Notes: generated from the letters alone by a model not told the origin. A DNA stretch of 27,084 nucleotides from Clostridiales bacterium UBA1775 (GCA_002314595.1 DCGP01000005.1:1-27084), one strand, 5' to 3'; positions 7,120 to 16,400 are shown, counted from the first letter of the stretch. Numbers and translations are program-made.

Positions 7120-8268
7120 TTATTTTAAAATTTCTATTGCCTTTTCAAGTTGATTATCAACAGTTGAATTTTCACCAAGATTTACTTCAACATCAGGTTC
7201 TATGCCTTTTTTGTTAATATCCATATTGTCAGGTGTAAAATACTTTTGAATTGTAACCTTTAATGCTGTGCCATCGGAAAGTTGAATTACATTTTGAACA
7301 ACGCCCTTACCAAATGTTTTCTTGCCGACTATTTTACCTCTTTTATTCCCCTTGATTGCCCCTGCAAGTAATTCTGATGAACTTGCACTATTTTCGTTTA
7401 CCAACAAAACAAGAGGTAATTTGCAACCCTCAACCTTACTGTATGTATACTGTTTATTGCCGTTTTTGTCAGACGTATAGTATATTGTATTACCCTTAGG
7501 CAATAAACAATCAGCGATAATTTCTGCCTCTTTGGTTAGTCCTCCTCCGTTATCACGAAGGTCAACAATTATTGATTTAACATTTTTTCTTTCAAATTCG
7601 TCAATTACCTTGGAGAATTGTTCTCCTACACCTTCGGAAAATACATATAAGCAAATGTATCCGATATTTTTATCGATAATTTCGGAATATATAGAATCTT
7701 TTTTTATTTCTTCACGCTTTAATTTAAAATCCTTATTTTTGCCGGTTTCTGCTTGTTTAATTGTTAAGGTTACCTCTGTTCCCTCTTCTCCTTTAATAGC
7801 ATCGGATATTTGTTGAAAATTATCAACTGTAAATTCTTTACCATTAACTGCTAAAACAGTGTCGCCTTCCTTAATTCCTGCCCTGTCTGCCGGCGAATCC
7901 TTGTATACCTCTACTATCAAAATTGTGTTGTTTTCTGCATCTTTCCTCATACCAATGCCAACACCACAGTAAGTATCGTTAATAAAGCTTTCGAATTGTT
8001 CAAATTCTTTCTTTGTAAAATACGTTGTATATTCATCACCAAGAGCAGAAACATAGCTTTTGATAGCATTGTCTGTTGCAACGTCTTTATCATAATTACC
8101 GTAGTAGTTTTCGTCAATAAGCCGTTGAATAACACTGAATTTTGCCGTTCCCCCCGGTTTTATGAATAATTTACCGTTATAATATGCACCCAAGGTCATA
8201 AAGCACAGTGATGCTGTAATTATAACTGTAATTGCTATTGTATAATATTTCTTTAAAAACTCTTTCAT
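7120..8268 (-). CDS. S41 carboxyl-terminal processing protease, membrane anchored
   Basis: A 382-residue CtpA/CtpB-like serine protease. The N-terminus has one hydrophobic anchor (about 10-30), then a short helical region, a PDZ domain (about 92-175, containing GVGIGM and SPADRAGIKEGD), and the S41 catalytic core. The Ser-Lys dyad is visible: S296 in NSASSSE and K321 in KTFGKG, with the family spacing of 25 residues. It acts outside the membrane on C-terminal or misfolded segments. GGGAGG is 7 nt before the ATG. It follows the M23 peptidase gene, from which it is separated by a hairpin that may limit read-through. An M23 protein next to an S41 protease suggests a shared envelope role (inference). 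Confidence 0.92.
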   Translation of the reverse strand: MKEFLKKYYTIAITVIITASLCFMTLGAYYNGKLFIKPGGTAKFSVIQRLIDENYYGNYDKDVATDNAIKSYVSALGDEYTTYFTKKEFEQFESFINDTYCGVGIGMRKDAENNTILIVEVYKDSPADRAGIKEGDTVLAVNGKEFTVDNFQQISDAIKGEEGTEVTLTIKQAETGKNKDFKLKREEIKKDSIYSEIIDKNIGYICLYVFSEGVGEQFSKVIDEFERKNVKSIIVDLRDNGGGLTKEAEIIADCLLPKGNTIYYTSDKNGNKQYTYSKVEGCKLPLVLLVNENSASSSELLAGAIKGNKRGKIVGKKTFGKGVVQNVIQLSDGTALKVTIQKYFTPDNMDINKKGIEPDVEVNLGENSTVDNQLEKAIEILK

Positions 8269-8288
8269 AGGATTGCCTCCCTAAGATA

Positions 8289-8324
8289 TTAAAATTAAAA
8301 GCCAAAGGTTTTGTAACCCTTGGC
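8289..8324 (-). terminator. Hairpin between M23 and S41 genes (weak terminator or attenuator)
   Basis: A 10-bp stem with one G-U pair on the transcribed strand (8301-8310 with 8315-8324) has the loop ACAA. It is followed by TTTTAATTTTAA, a broken U-tract. The S41 gene starts only 20 bp further on and no promoter fits between, so partial termination with read-through seems likely. Confidence 0.65.
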
Positions 8325-8332
8325 ATTTTATT

Positions 8333-9487
8333 TTAACTTACGTAAGATAGTGGATTGGTTGTAGCTCCGTTAATAATAACCTCAAAATGAAGATGTGGCC
8401 CTGTTGAATAGCCGGTACTTCCAACATATCCAACTGTTGCACCCTCTTGAACGGTTTGCCCTGCTGAAACTGCCATAGAGCTTTGATGAGCATACAATGT
8501 GCATACACCACCACCGTGGTTAATAACAACATAATTGCCATAGGCAGAGTTATAGGTTGCAGTAACTACTGTACCACCCTTTGCGGCAATAATTTTAGCG
8601 CCATTACCTGCACCAATATCAATGCCGGTGTGCAATTTTTCATATTTTAAAACAGGGTGCAATCTCCAACCATAGTACGAAGTAATAGTATGGCAACTTG
8701 GACACGGCCAAGTCATTGAGCCACCACTGTACGGAGTTGAGCTACCTGATAAATTGCTAAGCTGTGCCCTAACAGATGCCTCTTGTGCTTCTATTGTTTT
8801 TAATTGCTTTTCTAAATCACTAACAGAACCTTCAATTTTTTTAATCATCGCATCACGTTCTGCCATTTTTGAGTCAAGGCCTGCTTTTTTAGTATCTAAC
8901 ACAGATTTGGAATCTAAAAGTCCATTTTGCAAATTAACAAGTTCGTCCTTTTTGCCTTGTATTTCCTCTTGTTTTGCACGGAGCTTATCTGTCATATTGC
9001 TATCATATTCTGCAATTTGTTTTACAATGTCAATTCTTTCAAACAAATCGCTTATACTTGTTGCTGAAAATAAAATATCTAAATAACCCATTGAGCCGTT
9101 TTCATACATTACACGTATACGGGTTTTATATGCGTCATATTGGTCGTCTGCTGCTTGTGTAGCTTGGTCAAGGTAAATTTGAACATCGTCAATTTTGCCT
9201 TGGTAATCGGTGATTTTATCATTTAAATCACCGATTTGTGATTCAAGCTCTACTACTTGAACGTCCAGGGCTGCCTTTTCTGCCATTGCTGTATCTTTTT
9301 TCCCTTTTAGAGAATTGATTTCAGAATTGATTGATGCTTTGCTGTTAGACAAATTAGTTTGTTCTTGTTTTAACTGACTTTCAGTTTTTGCATAAACAAA
9401 GTTGATTATAATTGCCGAAGCGATTAAAACAATCATTACAATAGCAACAACAAAGGCTAAAATTCTTTTACCTCTTTCACTAAACAC
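8333..9487 (-). CDS. Coiled-coil M23 murein endopeptidase (EnvC/PcsB-like partner of FtsEX)
   Basis: A 384-residue protein with an N-terminal membrane anchor or signal (about 9-32), a long coiled coil (about 35-245) and a C-terminal LytM/M23 domain (about 268-384). Zinc ligands H286 and D290 (LHTGID) and H367, and catalytic H334 (YAHQSS) and H365 (PHLHFE), are all present, so it should be an active peptidoglycan endopeptidase rather than a degenerate activator. A CxxC (C262, C265) precedes the domain. The start is GTG, with GAGGAGG 7 nt upstream. It follows ftsX by 15 nt. In other bacteria FtsEX gates a coiled-coil hydrolase (EnvC, PcsB, CwlO); the gene order here supports the same role. Confidence 0.93.
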   Translation of the reverse strand: MFSERGKRILAFVVAIVMIVLIASAIIINFVYAKTESQLKQEQTNLSNSKASINSEINSLKGKKDTAMAEKAALDVQVVELESQIGDLNDKITDYQGKIDDVQIYLDQATQAADDQYDAYKTRIRVMYENGSMGYLDILFSATSISDLFERIDIVKQIAEYDSNMTDKLRAKQEEIQGKKDELVNLQNGLLDSKSVLDTKKAGLDSKMAERDAMIKKIEGSVSDLEKQLKTIEAQEASVRAQLSNLSGSSTPYSGGSMTWPCPSCHTITSYYGWRLHPVLKYEKLHTGIDIGAGNGAKIIAAKGGTVVTATYNSAYGNYVVINHGGGVCTLYAHQSSMAVSAGQTVQEGATVGYVGSTGYSTGPHLHFEVIINGATTNPLSYVS

Positions 9488-9502
9488 TGTGAAACCTCCT
9501 CT

Positions 9503-10399
9503 CTACACTTTTAGATGACGTCTAATTGAAATTGCGCTGCCAAATGCGCCTAAAAGTCCACCAATACCGGCAAACCAACCTAATAATTGTAAAATAACCT
9601 CTTGAATTGAGCATAACTTAATTGTACCGAAAATTGTTACATCTAATGATATAAAATATCCATAACCGACTAAAACAATTATCAATGAAATAAGAGCGCC
9701 CACAATGCCGATAACAATACCTTCTATTATAAATGGCCAACTGATAAAACTATTGGTTGCACCAAGGTATTTCATTATGTTAATATCTCTACGTCTTGCA
9801 AACAAAGTAATTTTGATTGTATTTGAAATAATAAAGATTGATAAAGCACCTAAAAACAGCATAAACCAAAAACTTATATTTTTAATTATATTGGTTGCGT
9901 TAAGTAATTTATTCATACTTGATTGGTTATCTCTTACATCTCCAACACCATATATTTTTTTGATTTCTTTGGAAACTGCATCTGCTGTTGAAATGTCTTT
10001 TAATGTTACTTTAAAGGAATCTCTTAAAGGATTGTCCCCTTCTAAACCGTCAAGGTAGTTTGAATCCTTGCCAAGCTTGGTTTTGTATTCCTTTAAAGCG
10101 TCGTCCTTTGAAAAGAACTCTACTGTATTTACATTTTTTACATTACTGATATTTTCTTGTAGCGCAGACATATTTTCAGAACCCGGCTTAACAGATTCGT
10201 CTATCCAAACTTGGATTTCACATTCTGCCTCTAATTGCTTTGCTATGTGGTTAATATTCATTGAAAACAATAAATATACACCGAAAACTATTAAGGTTGC
10301 AACAATAATAATTGTTGAAGCCAATGACATTAGTCCGTTTACTTTATATGTTTTAAGCCCTTCGGACACGAAATATTTGATGTTGCTGTTACTTTTCAT
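9503..10399 (-). CDS. ftsX: Cell division protein FtsX
   Basis: A 298-residue membrane protein with the FtsX/MacB-like layout: a short cytoplasmic N-terminus (NIKYFVSEGLKTYKVNGLMS), TM1 (about 24-46), an extracellular domain of about 120 residues (with WIDESVKPG and FFSKDDALKEYK), then three TM helices near the C-terminus. With FtsE it transmits ATP hydrolysis across the membrane to a peptidoglycan hydrolase. I chose the ATG at 10399, 8 nt after AAGGAGG; the longer frame to 10474 lies within ftsE. It overlaps the end of ftsE by 11 bp, consistent with translational coupling. Confidence 0.95.
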   Translation of the reverse strand: MKSNSNIKYFVSEGLKTYKVNGLMSLASTIIIVATLIVFGVYLLFSMNINHIAKQLEAECEIQVWIDESVKPGSENMSALQENISNVKNVNTVEFFSKDDALKEYKTKLGKDSNYLDGLEGDNPLRDSFKVTLKDISTADAVSKEIKKIYGVGDVRDNQSSMNKLLNATNIIKNISFWFMLFLGALSIFIISNTIKITLFARRRDINIMKYLGATNSFISWPFIIEGIVIGIVGALISLIIVLVGYGYFISLDVTIFGTIKLCSIQEVILQLLGWFAGIGGLLGAFGSAISIRRHLKV

Positions 10400-11075
10400 T
10401 TTCGTATCCTCCTTCGGAGTCTCGAACCATTGAGCCCATATCAAGTTCGATAACACGCTTTTGATATTTATCAACGATTTCTTTATCGTGAGTAATAATT
10501 ATAACCGTTGTGCCTCTTTTGTTAATTGCATCAAAAAGCTCCATAATTTCGTCAGATGTTCCGGGGTCAAGGTTGCCGGTAGGTTCGTCTGCAATAAGGA
10601 CGGCAGGGTTGTTTGCCATTGCTCGTGCAAGAGCTACCCTCTGTTGTTCGCCACCGGAAAGTTGGTTAGGCATTGCCTTTGCCTTGTCGGACAACCCAAC
10701 AATGCTTAAAAGACCGGGAACTGTACGGCGAATTTCCTTTTGAGACGCGTTGCGAATTTGCATAGCAAATGCTACGTTATCATACACGTTTTTAGATGCT
10801 AATAATCTAAAATCTTGGAACACCATTCCAAGTGAGCGCCTATATGCCGGAATATCACGACGTTTTAATGCGCCAACATCTGTTCCGTTAATAGAAATGC
10901 TGCCACTTGTGATAGTTTCCTCTGCAAGCATAAGCTTGGTAAGTGTAGATTTACCGGCGCCTGATGAGCCGATAATAAATACAAATTCGCCTTTTTCTAT
11001 ATAGAAACTGACTTTGTCAAGTGCAAAGCGCTTGGCCTTGTCATATTTTTTGCTAACGTTACTGAAAAAAACCAC
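10389..11075 (-). CDS. ftsE: Cell division ATP-binding protein FtsE
   Basis: A 228-residue ABC ATPase of standard FtsE size. Walker A is GSSGAGKST (36-44), the Q-loop is in MVFQDFRLL, the signature is LSGGEQQRVALARA (139-152), Walker B is LIADEP (160-165), and the H-loop is THDKE (H196). It pairs with FtsX at the membrane. The start is GTG, 8 nt after TAGGAG; that site overlaps the TAG stop of the upstream regulator gene, so translation of the two is closely linked. Confidence 0.96.
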   Translation of the reverse strand: MVFFSNVSKKYDKAKRFALDKVSFYIEKGEFVFIIGSSGAGKSTLTKLMLAEETITSGSISINGTDVGALKRRDIPAYRRSLGMVFQDFRLLASKNVYDNVAFAMQIRNASQKEIRRTVPGLLSIVGLSDKAKAMPNQLSGGEQQRVALARAMANNPAVLIADEPTGNLDPGTSDEIMELFDAINKRGTTVIIITHDKEIVDKYQKRVIELDMGSMVRDSEGGYENEK

Positions 11076-11086
11076 TTAAATCACTC

Positions 11087-12172
11087 CTATAAATTCAAGG
11101 AATCCGAACTTAGGTATCTGCTAACCATCATTGCAACTTTAAAGATAATTGCATCGTCAAATTTGCGAATATCAAGACCTGTAAGCTTGTAAATCTTGTC
11201 AAGTCTGTATACCAATGTATTTCTGTGAACAAATAGCTTTCTTGAAGCTTCGCTGACATTAAGGTTATTTTCAAAGAACTTTTGGATAGTTATGATAGTT
11301 TCTTCGTCAAGTACATTAAGTGAACCTTTTTGGAAAACTTCGTTTAGGAACAGCTCACAAAGCTTTGTAGGTAGTTGGTAGATAAGTCTGCCAATACCTA
11401 ATGAGTTGTAGCTGATTATTGGTAGGTCAGGTTCAAATACCTTACCTACGTCTATTGCAACGCAAGCGTCCTTGTATGAACGATTGATTTCGATTATGCT
11501 TGAAACAACCGAGCCAATACCTACGCATACGTTTGTCATAAGTTCTGAATTTAGTGTATCAATGATAGATGAGGCAATTTTGTCAAATTCTTCGTTAGGA
11601 AGTTCTTCTTCAAGAGTTTTAATAAGAACAACGTCTGTGTCATTCATACTGATAACAAAGTCGTGATTTTTATCTGGGAACATACCTGTAATAAGCTCGT
11701 GGGCTGTAAATTCGTCATTTTCAACACGAATTAAAAAGACTATGCACTTGCTTTCAAGGTCAATGTGCATGGCACGAGATTTTACGTGAATTTCGCCGGG
11801 CATAATATTATCTTCAAGGATATTTTTGATTAGGCTGTTTTTGTCGTATTTTTCATCGTAAAATTGCTTTATTTGGGAGAATGATACGCTAAGTACACCT
11901 ACCATACTTTTTGCAAATTCGTCGGAACCGGAGCAAAATATAACGTATTCTGAACGGTTACGAATGCCAATACGTCTGTATGTATCACCTTCGATAGCGA
12001 TAGCGTCGCCGATTTCCTTTGCACGTGTAGATGCAAATTCCCTAACAGCGCCGATTTCGTTTACGTCTGTGCATGCGACTATTGTGCCGTTTTCGTCTAT
12101 TATGCCTGCTGTTCTACCCATCAATGCCGGTTGCATTTGATGAATAACTGTTTGAAATAATCTGTTTGCCAT
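11087..12172 (-). CDS. CdaR/PucR-family transcriptional regulator (diacid-recognition domain plus HTH)
   Basis: A 361-residue cytoplasmic regulator. The N-terminal 130 residues match the sugar-diacid recognition domain (ALMGRTAGIIDENGTIVACTD). The C-terminus has the PucR-type helix-turn-helix (about 300-355: NLNVSEASRKLFVHRNTLVYRLDKI). CdaR proteins activate sugar-acid catabolism in E. coli, but here the gene heads a division operon (ftsE, ftsX, M23, S41), so the ligand and targets may differ. AAGGAGG is 6 nt before the ATG. It has its own promoter at 12261-12289. I recall this gene order in other Clostridia; this should be checked. Confidence 0.88.
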   Translation of the reverse strand: MANRLFQTVIHQMQPALMGRTAGIIDENGTIVACTDVNEIGAVREFASTRAKEIGDAIAIEGDTYRRIGIRNRSEYVIFCSGSDEFAKSMVGVLSVSFSQIKQFYDEKYDKNSLIKNILEDNIMPGEIHVKSRAMHIDLESKCIVFLIRVENDEFTAHELITGMFPDKNHDFVISMNDTDVVLIKTLEEELPNEEFDKIASSIIDTLNSELMTNVCVGIGSVVSSIIEINRSYKDACVAIDVGKVFEPDLPIISYNSLGIGRLIYQLPTKLCELFLNEVFQKGSLNVLDEETIITIQKFFENNLNVSEASRKLFVHRNTLVYRLDKIYKLTGLDIRKFDDAIIFKVAMMVSRYLSSDSLNL

Positions 12173-12260
12173 AAAAATCCTCCTTTTGATTTGAGGTGTT
12201 TTGCCTTTTGTAGAAATTGTATAAACAAAAAATCCACAAATTTATCATTATACACTATAC

Positions 12261-12289
12261 ATAATACACCTTTTTTTAATAAAAATCAA
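12261..12289 (-). promoter_or_regulatory. Probable promoter of the regulator-ftsEX operon
   Basis: On the minus strand TTGATT (12289-12284) and TATTAT (12266-12261) are 17 nt apart. A second good -10 (TATAAT) lies about 14 nt downstream but lacks a matching -35. The leader to the ATG at 12172 is about 80 nt. Confidence 0.6.
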
Positions 12290-12468
12290 TAAAAATTTGA
12301 AATTTTTTTGTGCTTTTTGCAAAAAAATTTTTAAGAGGGGATAAATTATCTTAATTTTGGCGAAATTTTCGAGGAAGATTTATCGTCAAAATGACGAAAA
12401 GTGTGTGAGAGGGTTTTAATGAATGGGTGAGATGGGCAATGAAGGGATTTTCAATGGAGCAAGGGAGC

Positions 12469-12594
12469 GAGGTGGTTGGTGCAGAGGTTAGGGTGTGGAC
12501 AGTACCGAGTTTGATTTAGGGGAAAGGTAGTGAGGTGGTTGGTATAGATGTTAGGGAACTTACAGTACCGAGTTTGATTTAGGGGAAAGGTAGC
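12469..12594 (+). repeat. 63-bp G-rich tandem repeat, two units
   Basis: Units begin at 12469 and 12532 (GAGGTGGTTGG), exactly 63 bp apart. They share AGTACCGAGTTTGATTTAGG near the 3' half but differ in the middle (GGTGTGGAC against GGAACTTAC). They belong to the same family as the array at 13137-13372. Confidence 0.85.
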
Positions 12595-12661
12595 AAGGCA
12601 AAGGAGTTAGGATTTGCAATGCTAAAATTTTGCTAAGGATATAGTTTGATTTATTTGTTTA

Positions 12662-12765
12662 TGTACTTTTGGAGTCAAAAGTACCAAAAACGCGGGGATT
12701 CCGGATCTCCCCGCACCCCCCAACGGCCTCGCAGGGGCGTAAGGAGTGGGAGAGGTTAAAGTACA
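12662..12765. repeat. 104-bp GC-rich hairpin repeat, copy 1
   Basis: The block contains a 9-bp inverted repeat GTACTTTTG/CAAAAGTAC (12663-12684), then GCGGGGA/TCCCCGC (12692-12714), then a C-run (CACCCCCCAACGG) and a G-rich tail (GCAGGGGCGTAAGGAG) that can pair with each other. It is far richer in GC than the surrounding genome. Copy 2 at 12901-13004 differs at only about four positions. Confidence 0.9.
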
Positions 12766-12900
12766 GAGAATTGTTTAAAGGTAATGTTGCAAGGTGTTTG
12801 TGCTTATTGGTGGTATTGCTGTGTTAGGAAAAGGATTTAGTTTTGAAAAATGATAGTTTCCTAATAGTATTATTTAGAAAGTAGGTAGTGCAATTTCTTT

Positions 12901-13004
12901 TGTACTTTTGGAGTCAAAAGTACCAAAAACGCGGGGATTCCGGATCTCCCCGCACCCCCCAACGGCCTCGCAGGGGCGCAAGGAGTGGGCGAGGCGAAAG
13001 TACA
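12901..13004. repeat. 104-bp GC-rich hairpin repeat, copy 2
   Basis: Near-identical to 12662-12765, offset by 239 bp, with about four substitutions, all in the 3' third (GCGC for GCGT, GGGC for GGGA, GGCGA for GGTTA). The hairpin arms at 12902-12923 and 12931-12953 are fully conserved. The flanks of the two copies are unrelated, which defines the block as a repeat unit. Confidence 0.9.
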
Positions 13005-13077
13005 AGGTTCTGCAAAGGAGCGAGGGAGTGAGGTGCTTGATGCAGATGTTAGGGAGTGGACAGTACAAAGTTTATCG

Positions 13078-13115
13078 TAGGGGCGTAAGGAGTAGGCGAG
13101 GTTACAGTACAAGGA
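13078..13115. repeat. Partial third copy of the GC-rich block (3' part only)
   Basis: The sequence AGGGGCGTAAGGAGTAGGCG followed by AGGTTACAGTACAAGGAATT matches the 3' third of the 104-bp block plus its flank in copy 1 (AAAGTACAGAGAATTGTTT). Both 5' hairpins are absent. Just before it, a diverged 63-bp unit (about 13028-13075) ends in CAGTACAAAG. Confidence 0.7.
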
Positions 13116-13136
13116 ATTGTTTAGAGGCAAGGGAGC

Positions 13137-13372
13137 AAGGTGGTTAGTGCAGAGGTTAGGGAGTGGACAGTACCGATTTTGATTTGGGAGAAAGGGAGCG
13201 AGGTGGTTGGTGCAGAGGTTAGGGAGTGGACAGTACCGAGTTTGATTTGGGAGAAAGGGAGCGAGGTGGTTGGTGCAGAGGTTAGGGAGTGGACAGTACC
13301 GAGTTTGATTTGGGAGAAAGGTAGAGAGGTGGTTAATATGGGAAATAGGGAGTGGACGATAGTGAGTGAGCT
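13137..13372 (+). repeat. 63-bp G-rich tandem repeat array, four units
   Basis: Units begin at 13137, 13200, 13263 and 13326, a period of exactly 63 bp. Units 2 and 3 are identical except at the last bases; unit 1 has three changes and unit 4 is diverged. In the unit starting at 13200 I count 29 G and 5 C on the plus strand. The core is GGTTAGGGAGTGGACAGTAC. Because 63 is divisible by three, frames on both strands read as 21-residue repeats. Confidence 0.92.
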
Positions 13373-13400
13373 AAAAGGTAACATTAAAGAGTTAAGGGTG

Positions 13401-13431
13401 AAAAAAATCGGTCGAGGAAAACCTCGACCGA
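13401..13431 (-). terminator. Strong intrinsic terminator of the 1036-residue surface protein gene
   Basis: A perfect 10-bp GC-rich stem (13408-13417 with 13422-13431; TCGGTCGAGG) has an AAAA/TTTT loop. On the minus strand it is followed by TTTTTTT. It is 30 bp after the stop codon. Confidence 0.93.
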
Positions 13432-13460
13432 ATAAAAGATTTTTTTAAATAGATTGTTTA

Positions 13461-16400
13461 TTAGTTAAGTTTGAATGACTTGAACAATGGAACTAATGTA
13501 TCCCAAGCGTCAATAATAAATGACTTAACTGTGTTAGCAGGGTCTGTCATTGTGTATTCAATAGGAGCTGAGTCGCCTGCTTCTTTATCAATTGTTTCGA
13601 TGTTAACAACTGTACCGTCAGCACCAAATTCAACAAATGTGAAACCATAAGGTGTGCCTTCGCCAAATGCTGCAACATCATCAAAACCATTGATTGAAAT
13701 TGTATCGCCTGCAATGCTTATTGGCAATAATTCTTCAGCTGATAAGAATTTTAATTCTTTAACATAAGTTACACGATCATCAGAGTTTGCTGTTGCAAGA
13801 ATACAAATGTTAGCATCTTCTTGGTTAACTGAGAACATATTAGAGTCGCAGTATGAACCTACGAAATCGTGTGCTGATTCATAAATACCTTGACGCTTAC
13901 CGTTAATTGTCCATGAAATCATACCGTCTTGTGATACTGTGATTGTAGTTGTTATATCGCCATTAAATGTACCATTTGCACCATATGTACCACCATCGAA
14001 GCCTTCTGACGGACCATTAACACGAGCAACTTGCTTACCATTTTCTACCTTATGGAATACCCACGCATAATCGTATCCAGAATTGTTTCTAACATTACCA
14101 GGAAGTTCTATTTGATAGTAGTTTCTACCACCATTGTGAACCATAAATCTAATCATTTGACCTGCAAGAGCAGAAGATTCGCTTAACTTAATACGCATTG
14201 TGAAGTCTTTCTTTAAGCCGGAAAGTGAACCTGTGTAGAACAATGCAGGATATGCACAGTGAGTAGTTTGATCAAACTGTGTACCTATTAAGTTTACACC
14301 ATTATCACTAACACCTGCTTTACCCCAACCATTCATTGGTGCTTGTGATACTGAATCACTATCTGTCATCTTGAATGTCCAGTCGCTGTTAAGAACGATT
14401 GGTGTATAGTTTTTACCATTTTCGTCATCTTCGTGAGTAAGTGCTGTTAATGCAACATCTGAATATTGAGTACAGTCAACTACTTCGTCTTTTGCTGCTG
14501 TAACTGTAACTTTACCAACTTCTGTACCATTAGCATAGATTGTAAGTTCACCTAATGCTGAACCATAAATCTTACCATCTGAAACATAACCGTTAGCGCT
14601 TGTTGTAAGTGTTGGAGAATCAAGGTCAACACCACCTACACGAGCAATGATTGATAATGAGCCATTATTCTTTGGAAGAGTAATAGTTGTATCAACAGGA
14701 ATGTAAACTGATACATCTGCTGCTGCTGATAGCTTAACTGTACGATATGTTGCTGCAGTGATATCGTTAACTAATTCGCCTTCTGCAGGAATTGTACCTA
14801 ATTTTAGGTAATTTCCATCTTCGTAAGGTGATAGATAAACATCAACCGGTGAAGACGACTTATTTACGAACTTCTTGAATGAATATTTCTTGCCAAGGTC
14901 CATAATGTTGTTTGAATCTAATGATGTTGCTACATCGATATATGCTTCATCATCTTTAAGACCTAAGTTTGAAACATTTTCAAGTTTGTATGACCTAATA
15001 AGTGTTTGTGAACCTGTACCATAAGGTCTGTTTGCAGCAAAACCTACATAAGTTTTTGTTGGGTCTGCTTGTAACCATTCGTCAACTGTATATGATTTTG
15101 TTTCGTTAACAACGCCACAAGATGCAGCATTTGCTGTAACAGTAATCTTTTTACCTTCAACCTTAATTACTGCATGATATGAATTATTCGTACCCAAATA
15201 TCCTGTTTGGTCTGAACCAAATAGTCTTGTAGATACATCGCCTGCAACCTTATATACTGCCCATGTACCATCAGTACTTGCAGCTTTAACCTGACTGTTC
15301 ATAACAGCACGGTCGCAGTTGAATGTTAACATATAGTAATTAGATTGGTCCTTGCCGGCAAAACGGAACATAGGAACAGTATAGACATTACTTTTATTAC
15401 CTTCAACTGTGATTTGGTATTTATCTGTTAACTTACTATAAACATTTGGGTCATTAAGTTTTAAATAAGACTGTCTGTAAACAAATCCTGAGTTTGATTC
15501 AGTACCATTTGTTTGAAGAACTTTGTTGCCATCACCCGTATCTACAACATCAATTGATAAGTGTCCACCAAGTGGGCTTTGTGAGTTTACAATGTACCAT
15601 GGTGATGTACCGATTTGTGTGCTGCCTGAAGCAGATAAATCGTATTCGCCTGTAACAAATTCTTCACCATCAAAGTCTGTTGAGTAAATTGTTGTATCTT
15701 CTTTTTCGATAGATGTCTTTAATTTAGCAGAAGACATTTCGATTTTCTTAATAGAAGATGCGGCACCTGAACCATTTGTTGAATAGAATATGCTTGTATC
15801 CTTTACAGAAACTGCAAAAGGTTTTTTATCTACATATGAGCCTTCCCATACTTGTGTACCTGTAAAGCCTGCTCTATTACCTGATACCTTCCAAGTAATT
15901 GTTGATTTGTCAGTAATTTTAACATCAAAAATCAATTCAGTACTTGAGAAACAACCATTACCACCTTTACTTGAATCGGCAGCAGGACCATTAACTGTTG
16001 CAACAACTGCATTGTCTACAACCTTAATGAACTGTGCAACATAACCGGTAGTTCCTGATTCACTACCTCTGTAACAAACTAAACCATAGTAGTTTTTACC
16101 GGCATTATGCTTCATGAACATTTGACCGATGGTAGCGTTTGAGTTACCTTTTTGCATAGTAGTTTTGATTGAAATTGTATCTGAAACGTCTGATGTAAAG
16201 CCATCAAATTCCAAACCACCGATAGGCAACCTATTCCAATTAAGACCTGTGTTGTAGCCTAATTGCACACCAGATGAAGAAAAAGTAAATGCACCGGGAG
16301 CACCATTAAAATAAGTAGATGAACCTGCACCTGTTTGGTCGTTTGAATAACGCAACCATACATTTGTACCTGTACCTACTGCAGCCGGTGTGTATGAATC

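Larger units (their letters stand above)
12290..13400. other. Gene-free region of about 1.1 kb built from two repeat families
   Basis: I see no credible gene between the regulator promoter and the next terminator. The first 130 bp are AT-rich. From about 12420 the plus strand becomes strongly G-rich and C-poor. The stretch is made of 63-bp units, GC-rich hairpin blocks and degenerate remnants (for example 12766-12900, with AGGTAATGTTGCAAGG-type fragments). Frames stay open across parts of it on both strands only because the unit length is a multiple of three. Confidence 0.8.

Noticed and set aside
10400..10474. Extended N-terminus of FtsX
   Set aside because: Lies inside ftsE; AAGGAGG 8 nt before the ATG at 10399 defines the real start.
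12870..13147. Several short overlapping frames across the GC-rich block
   Set aside because: Frames are open on both strands inside a structured repeat with high GC; no start signals.
12469..13372. CRISPR array
   Set aside because: The 63-bp units are contiguous, with no unique spacers and no cas genes nearby.
13140..13448. Plus-strand frame of 102 codons with 21-residue repeats, and the minus-strand frame 13121-13384
   Set aside because: Open only because the DNA repeat period (63) is divisible by three. There is no ribosome site, the plus frame runs through the terminator at 13401-13431, and both strands are open at once.
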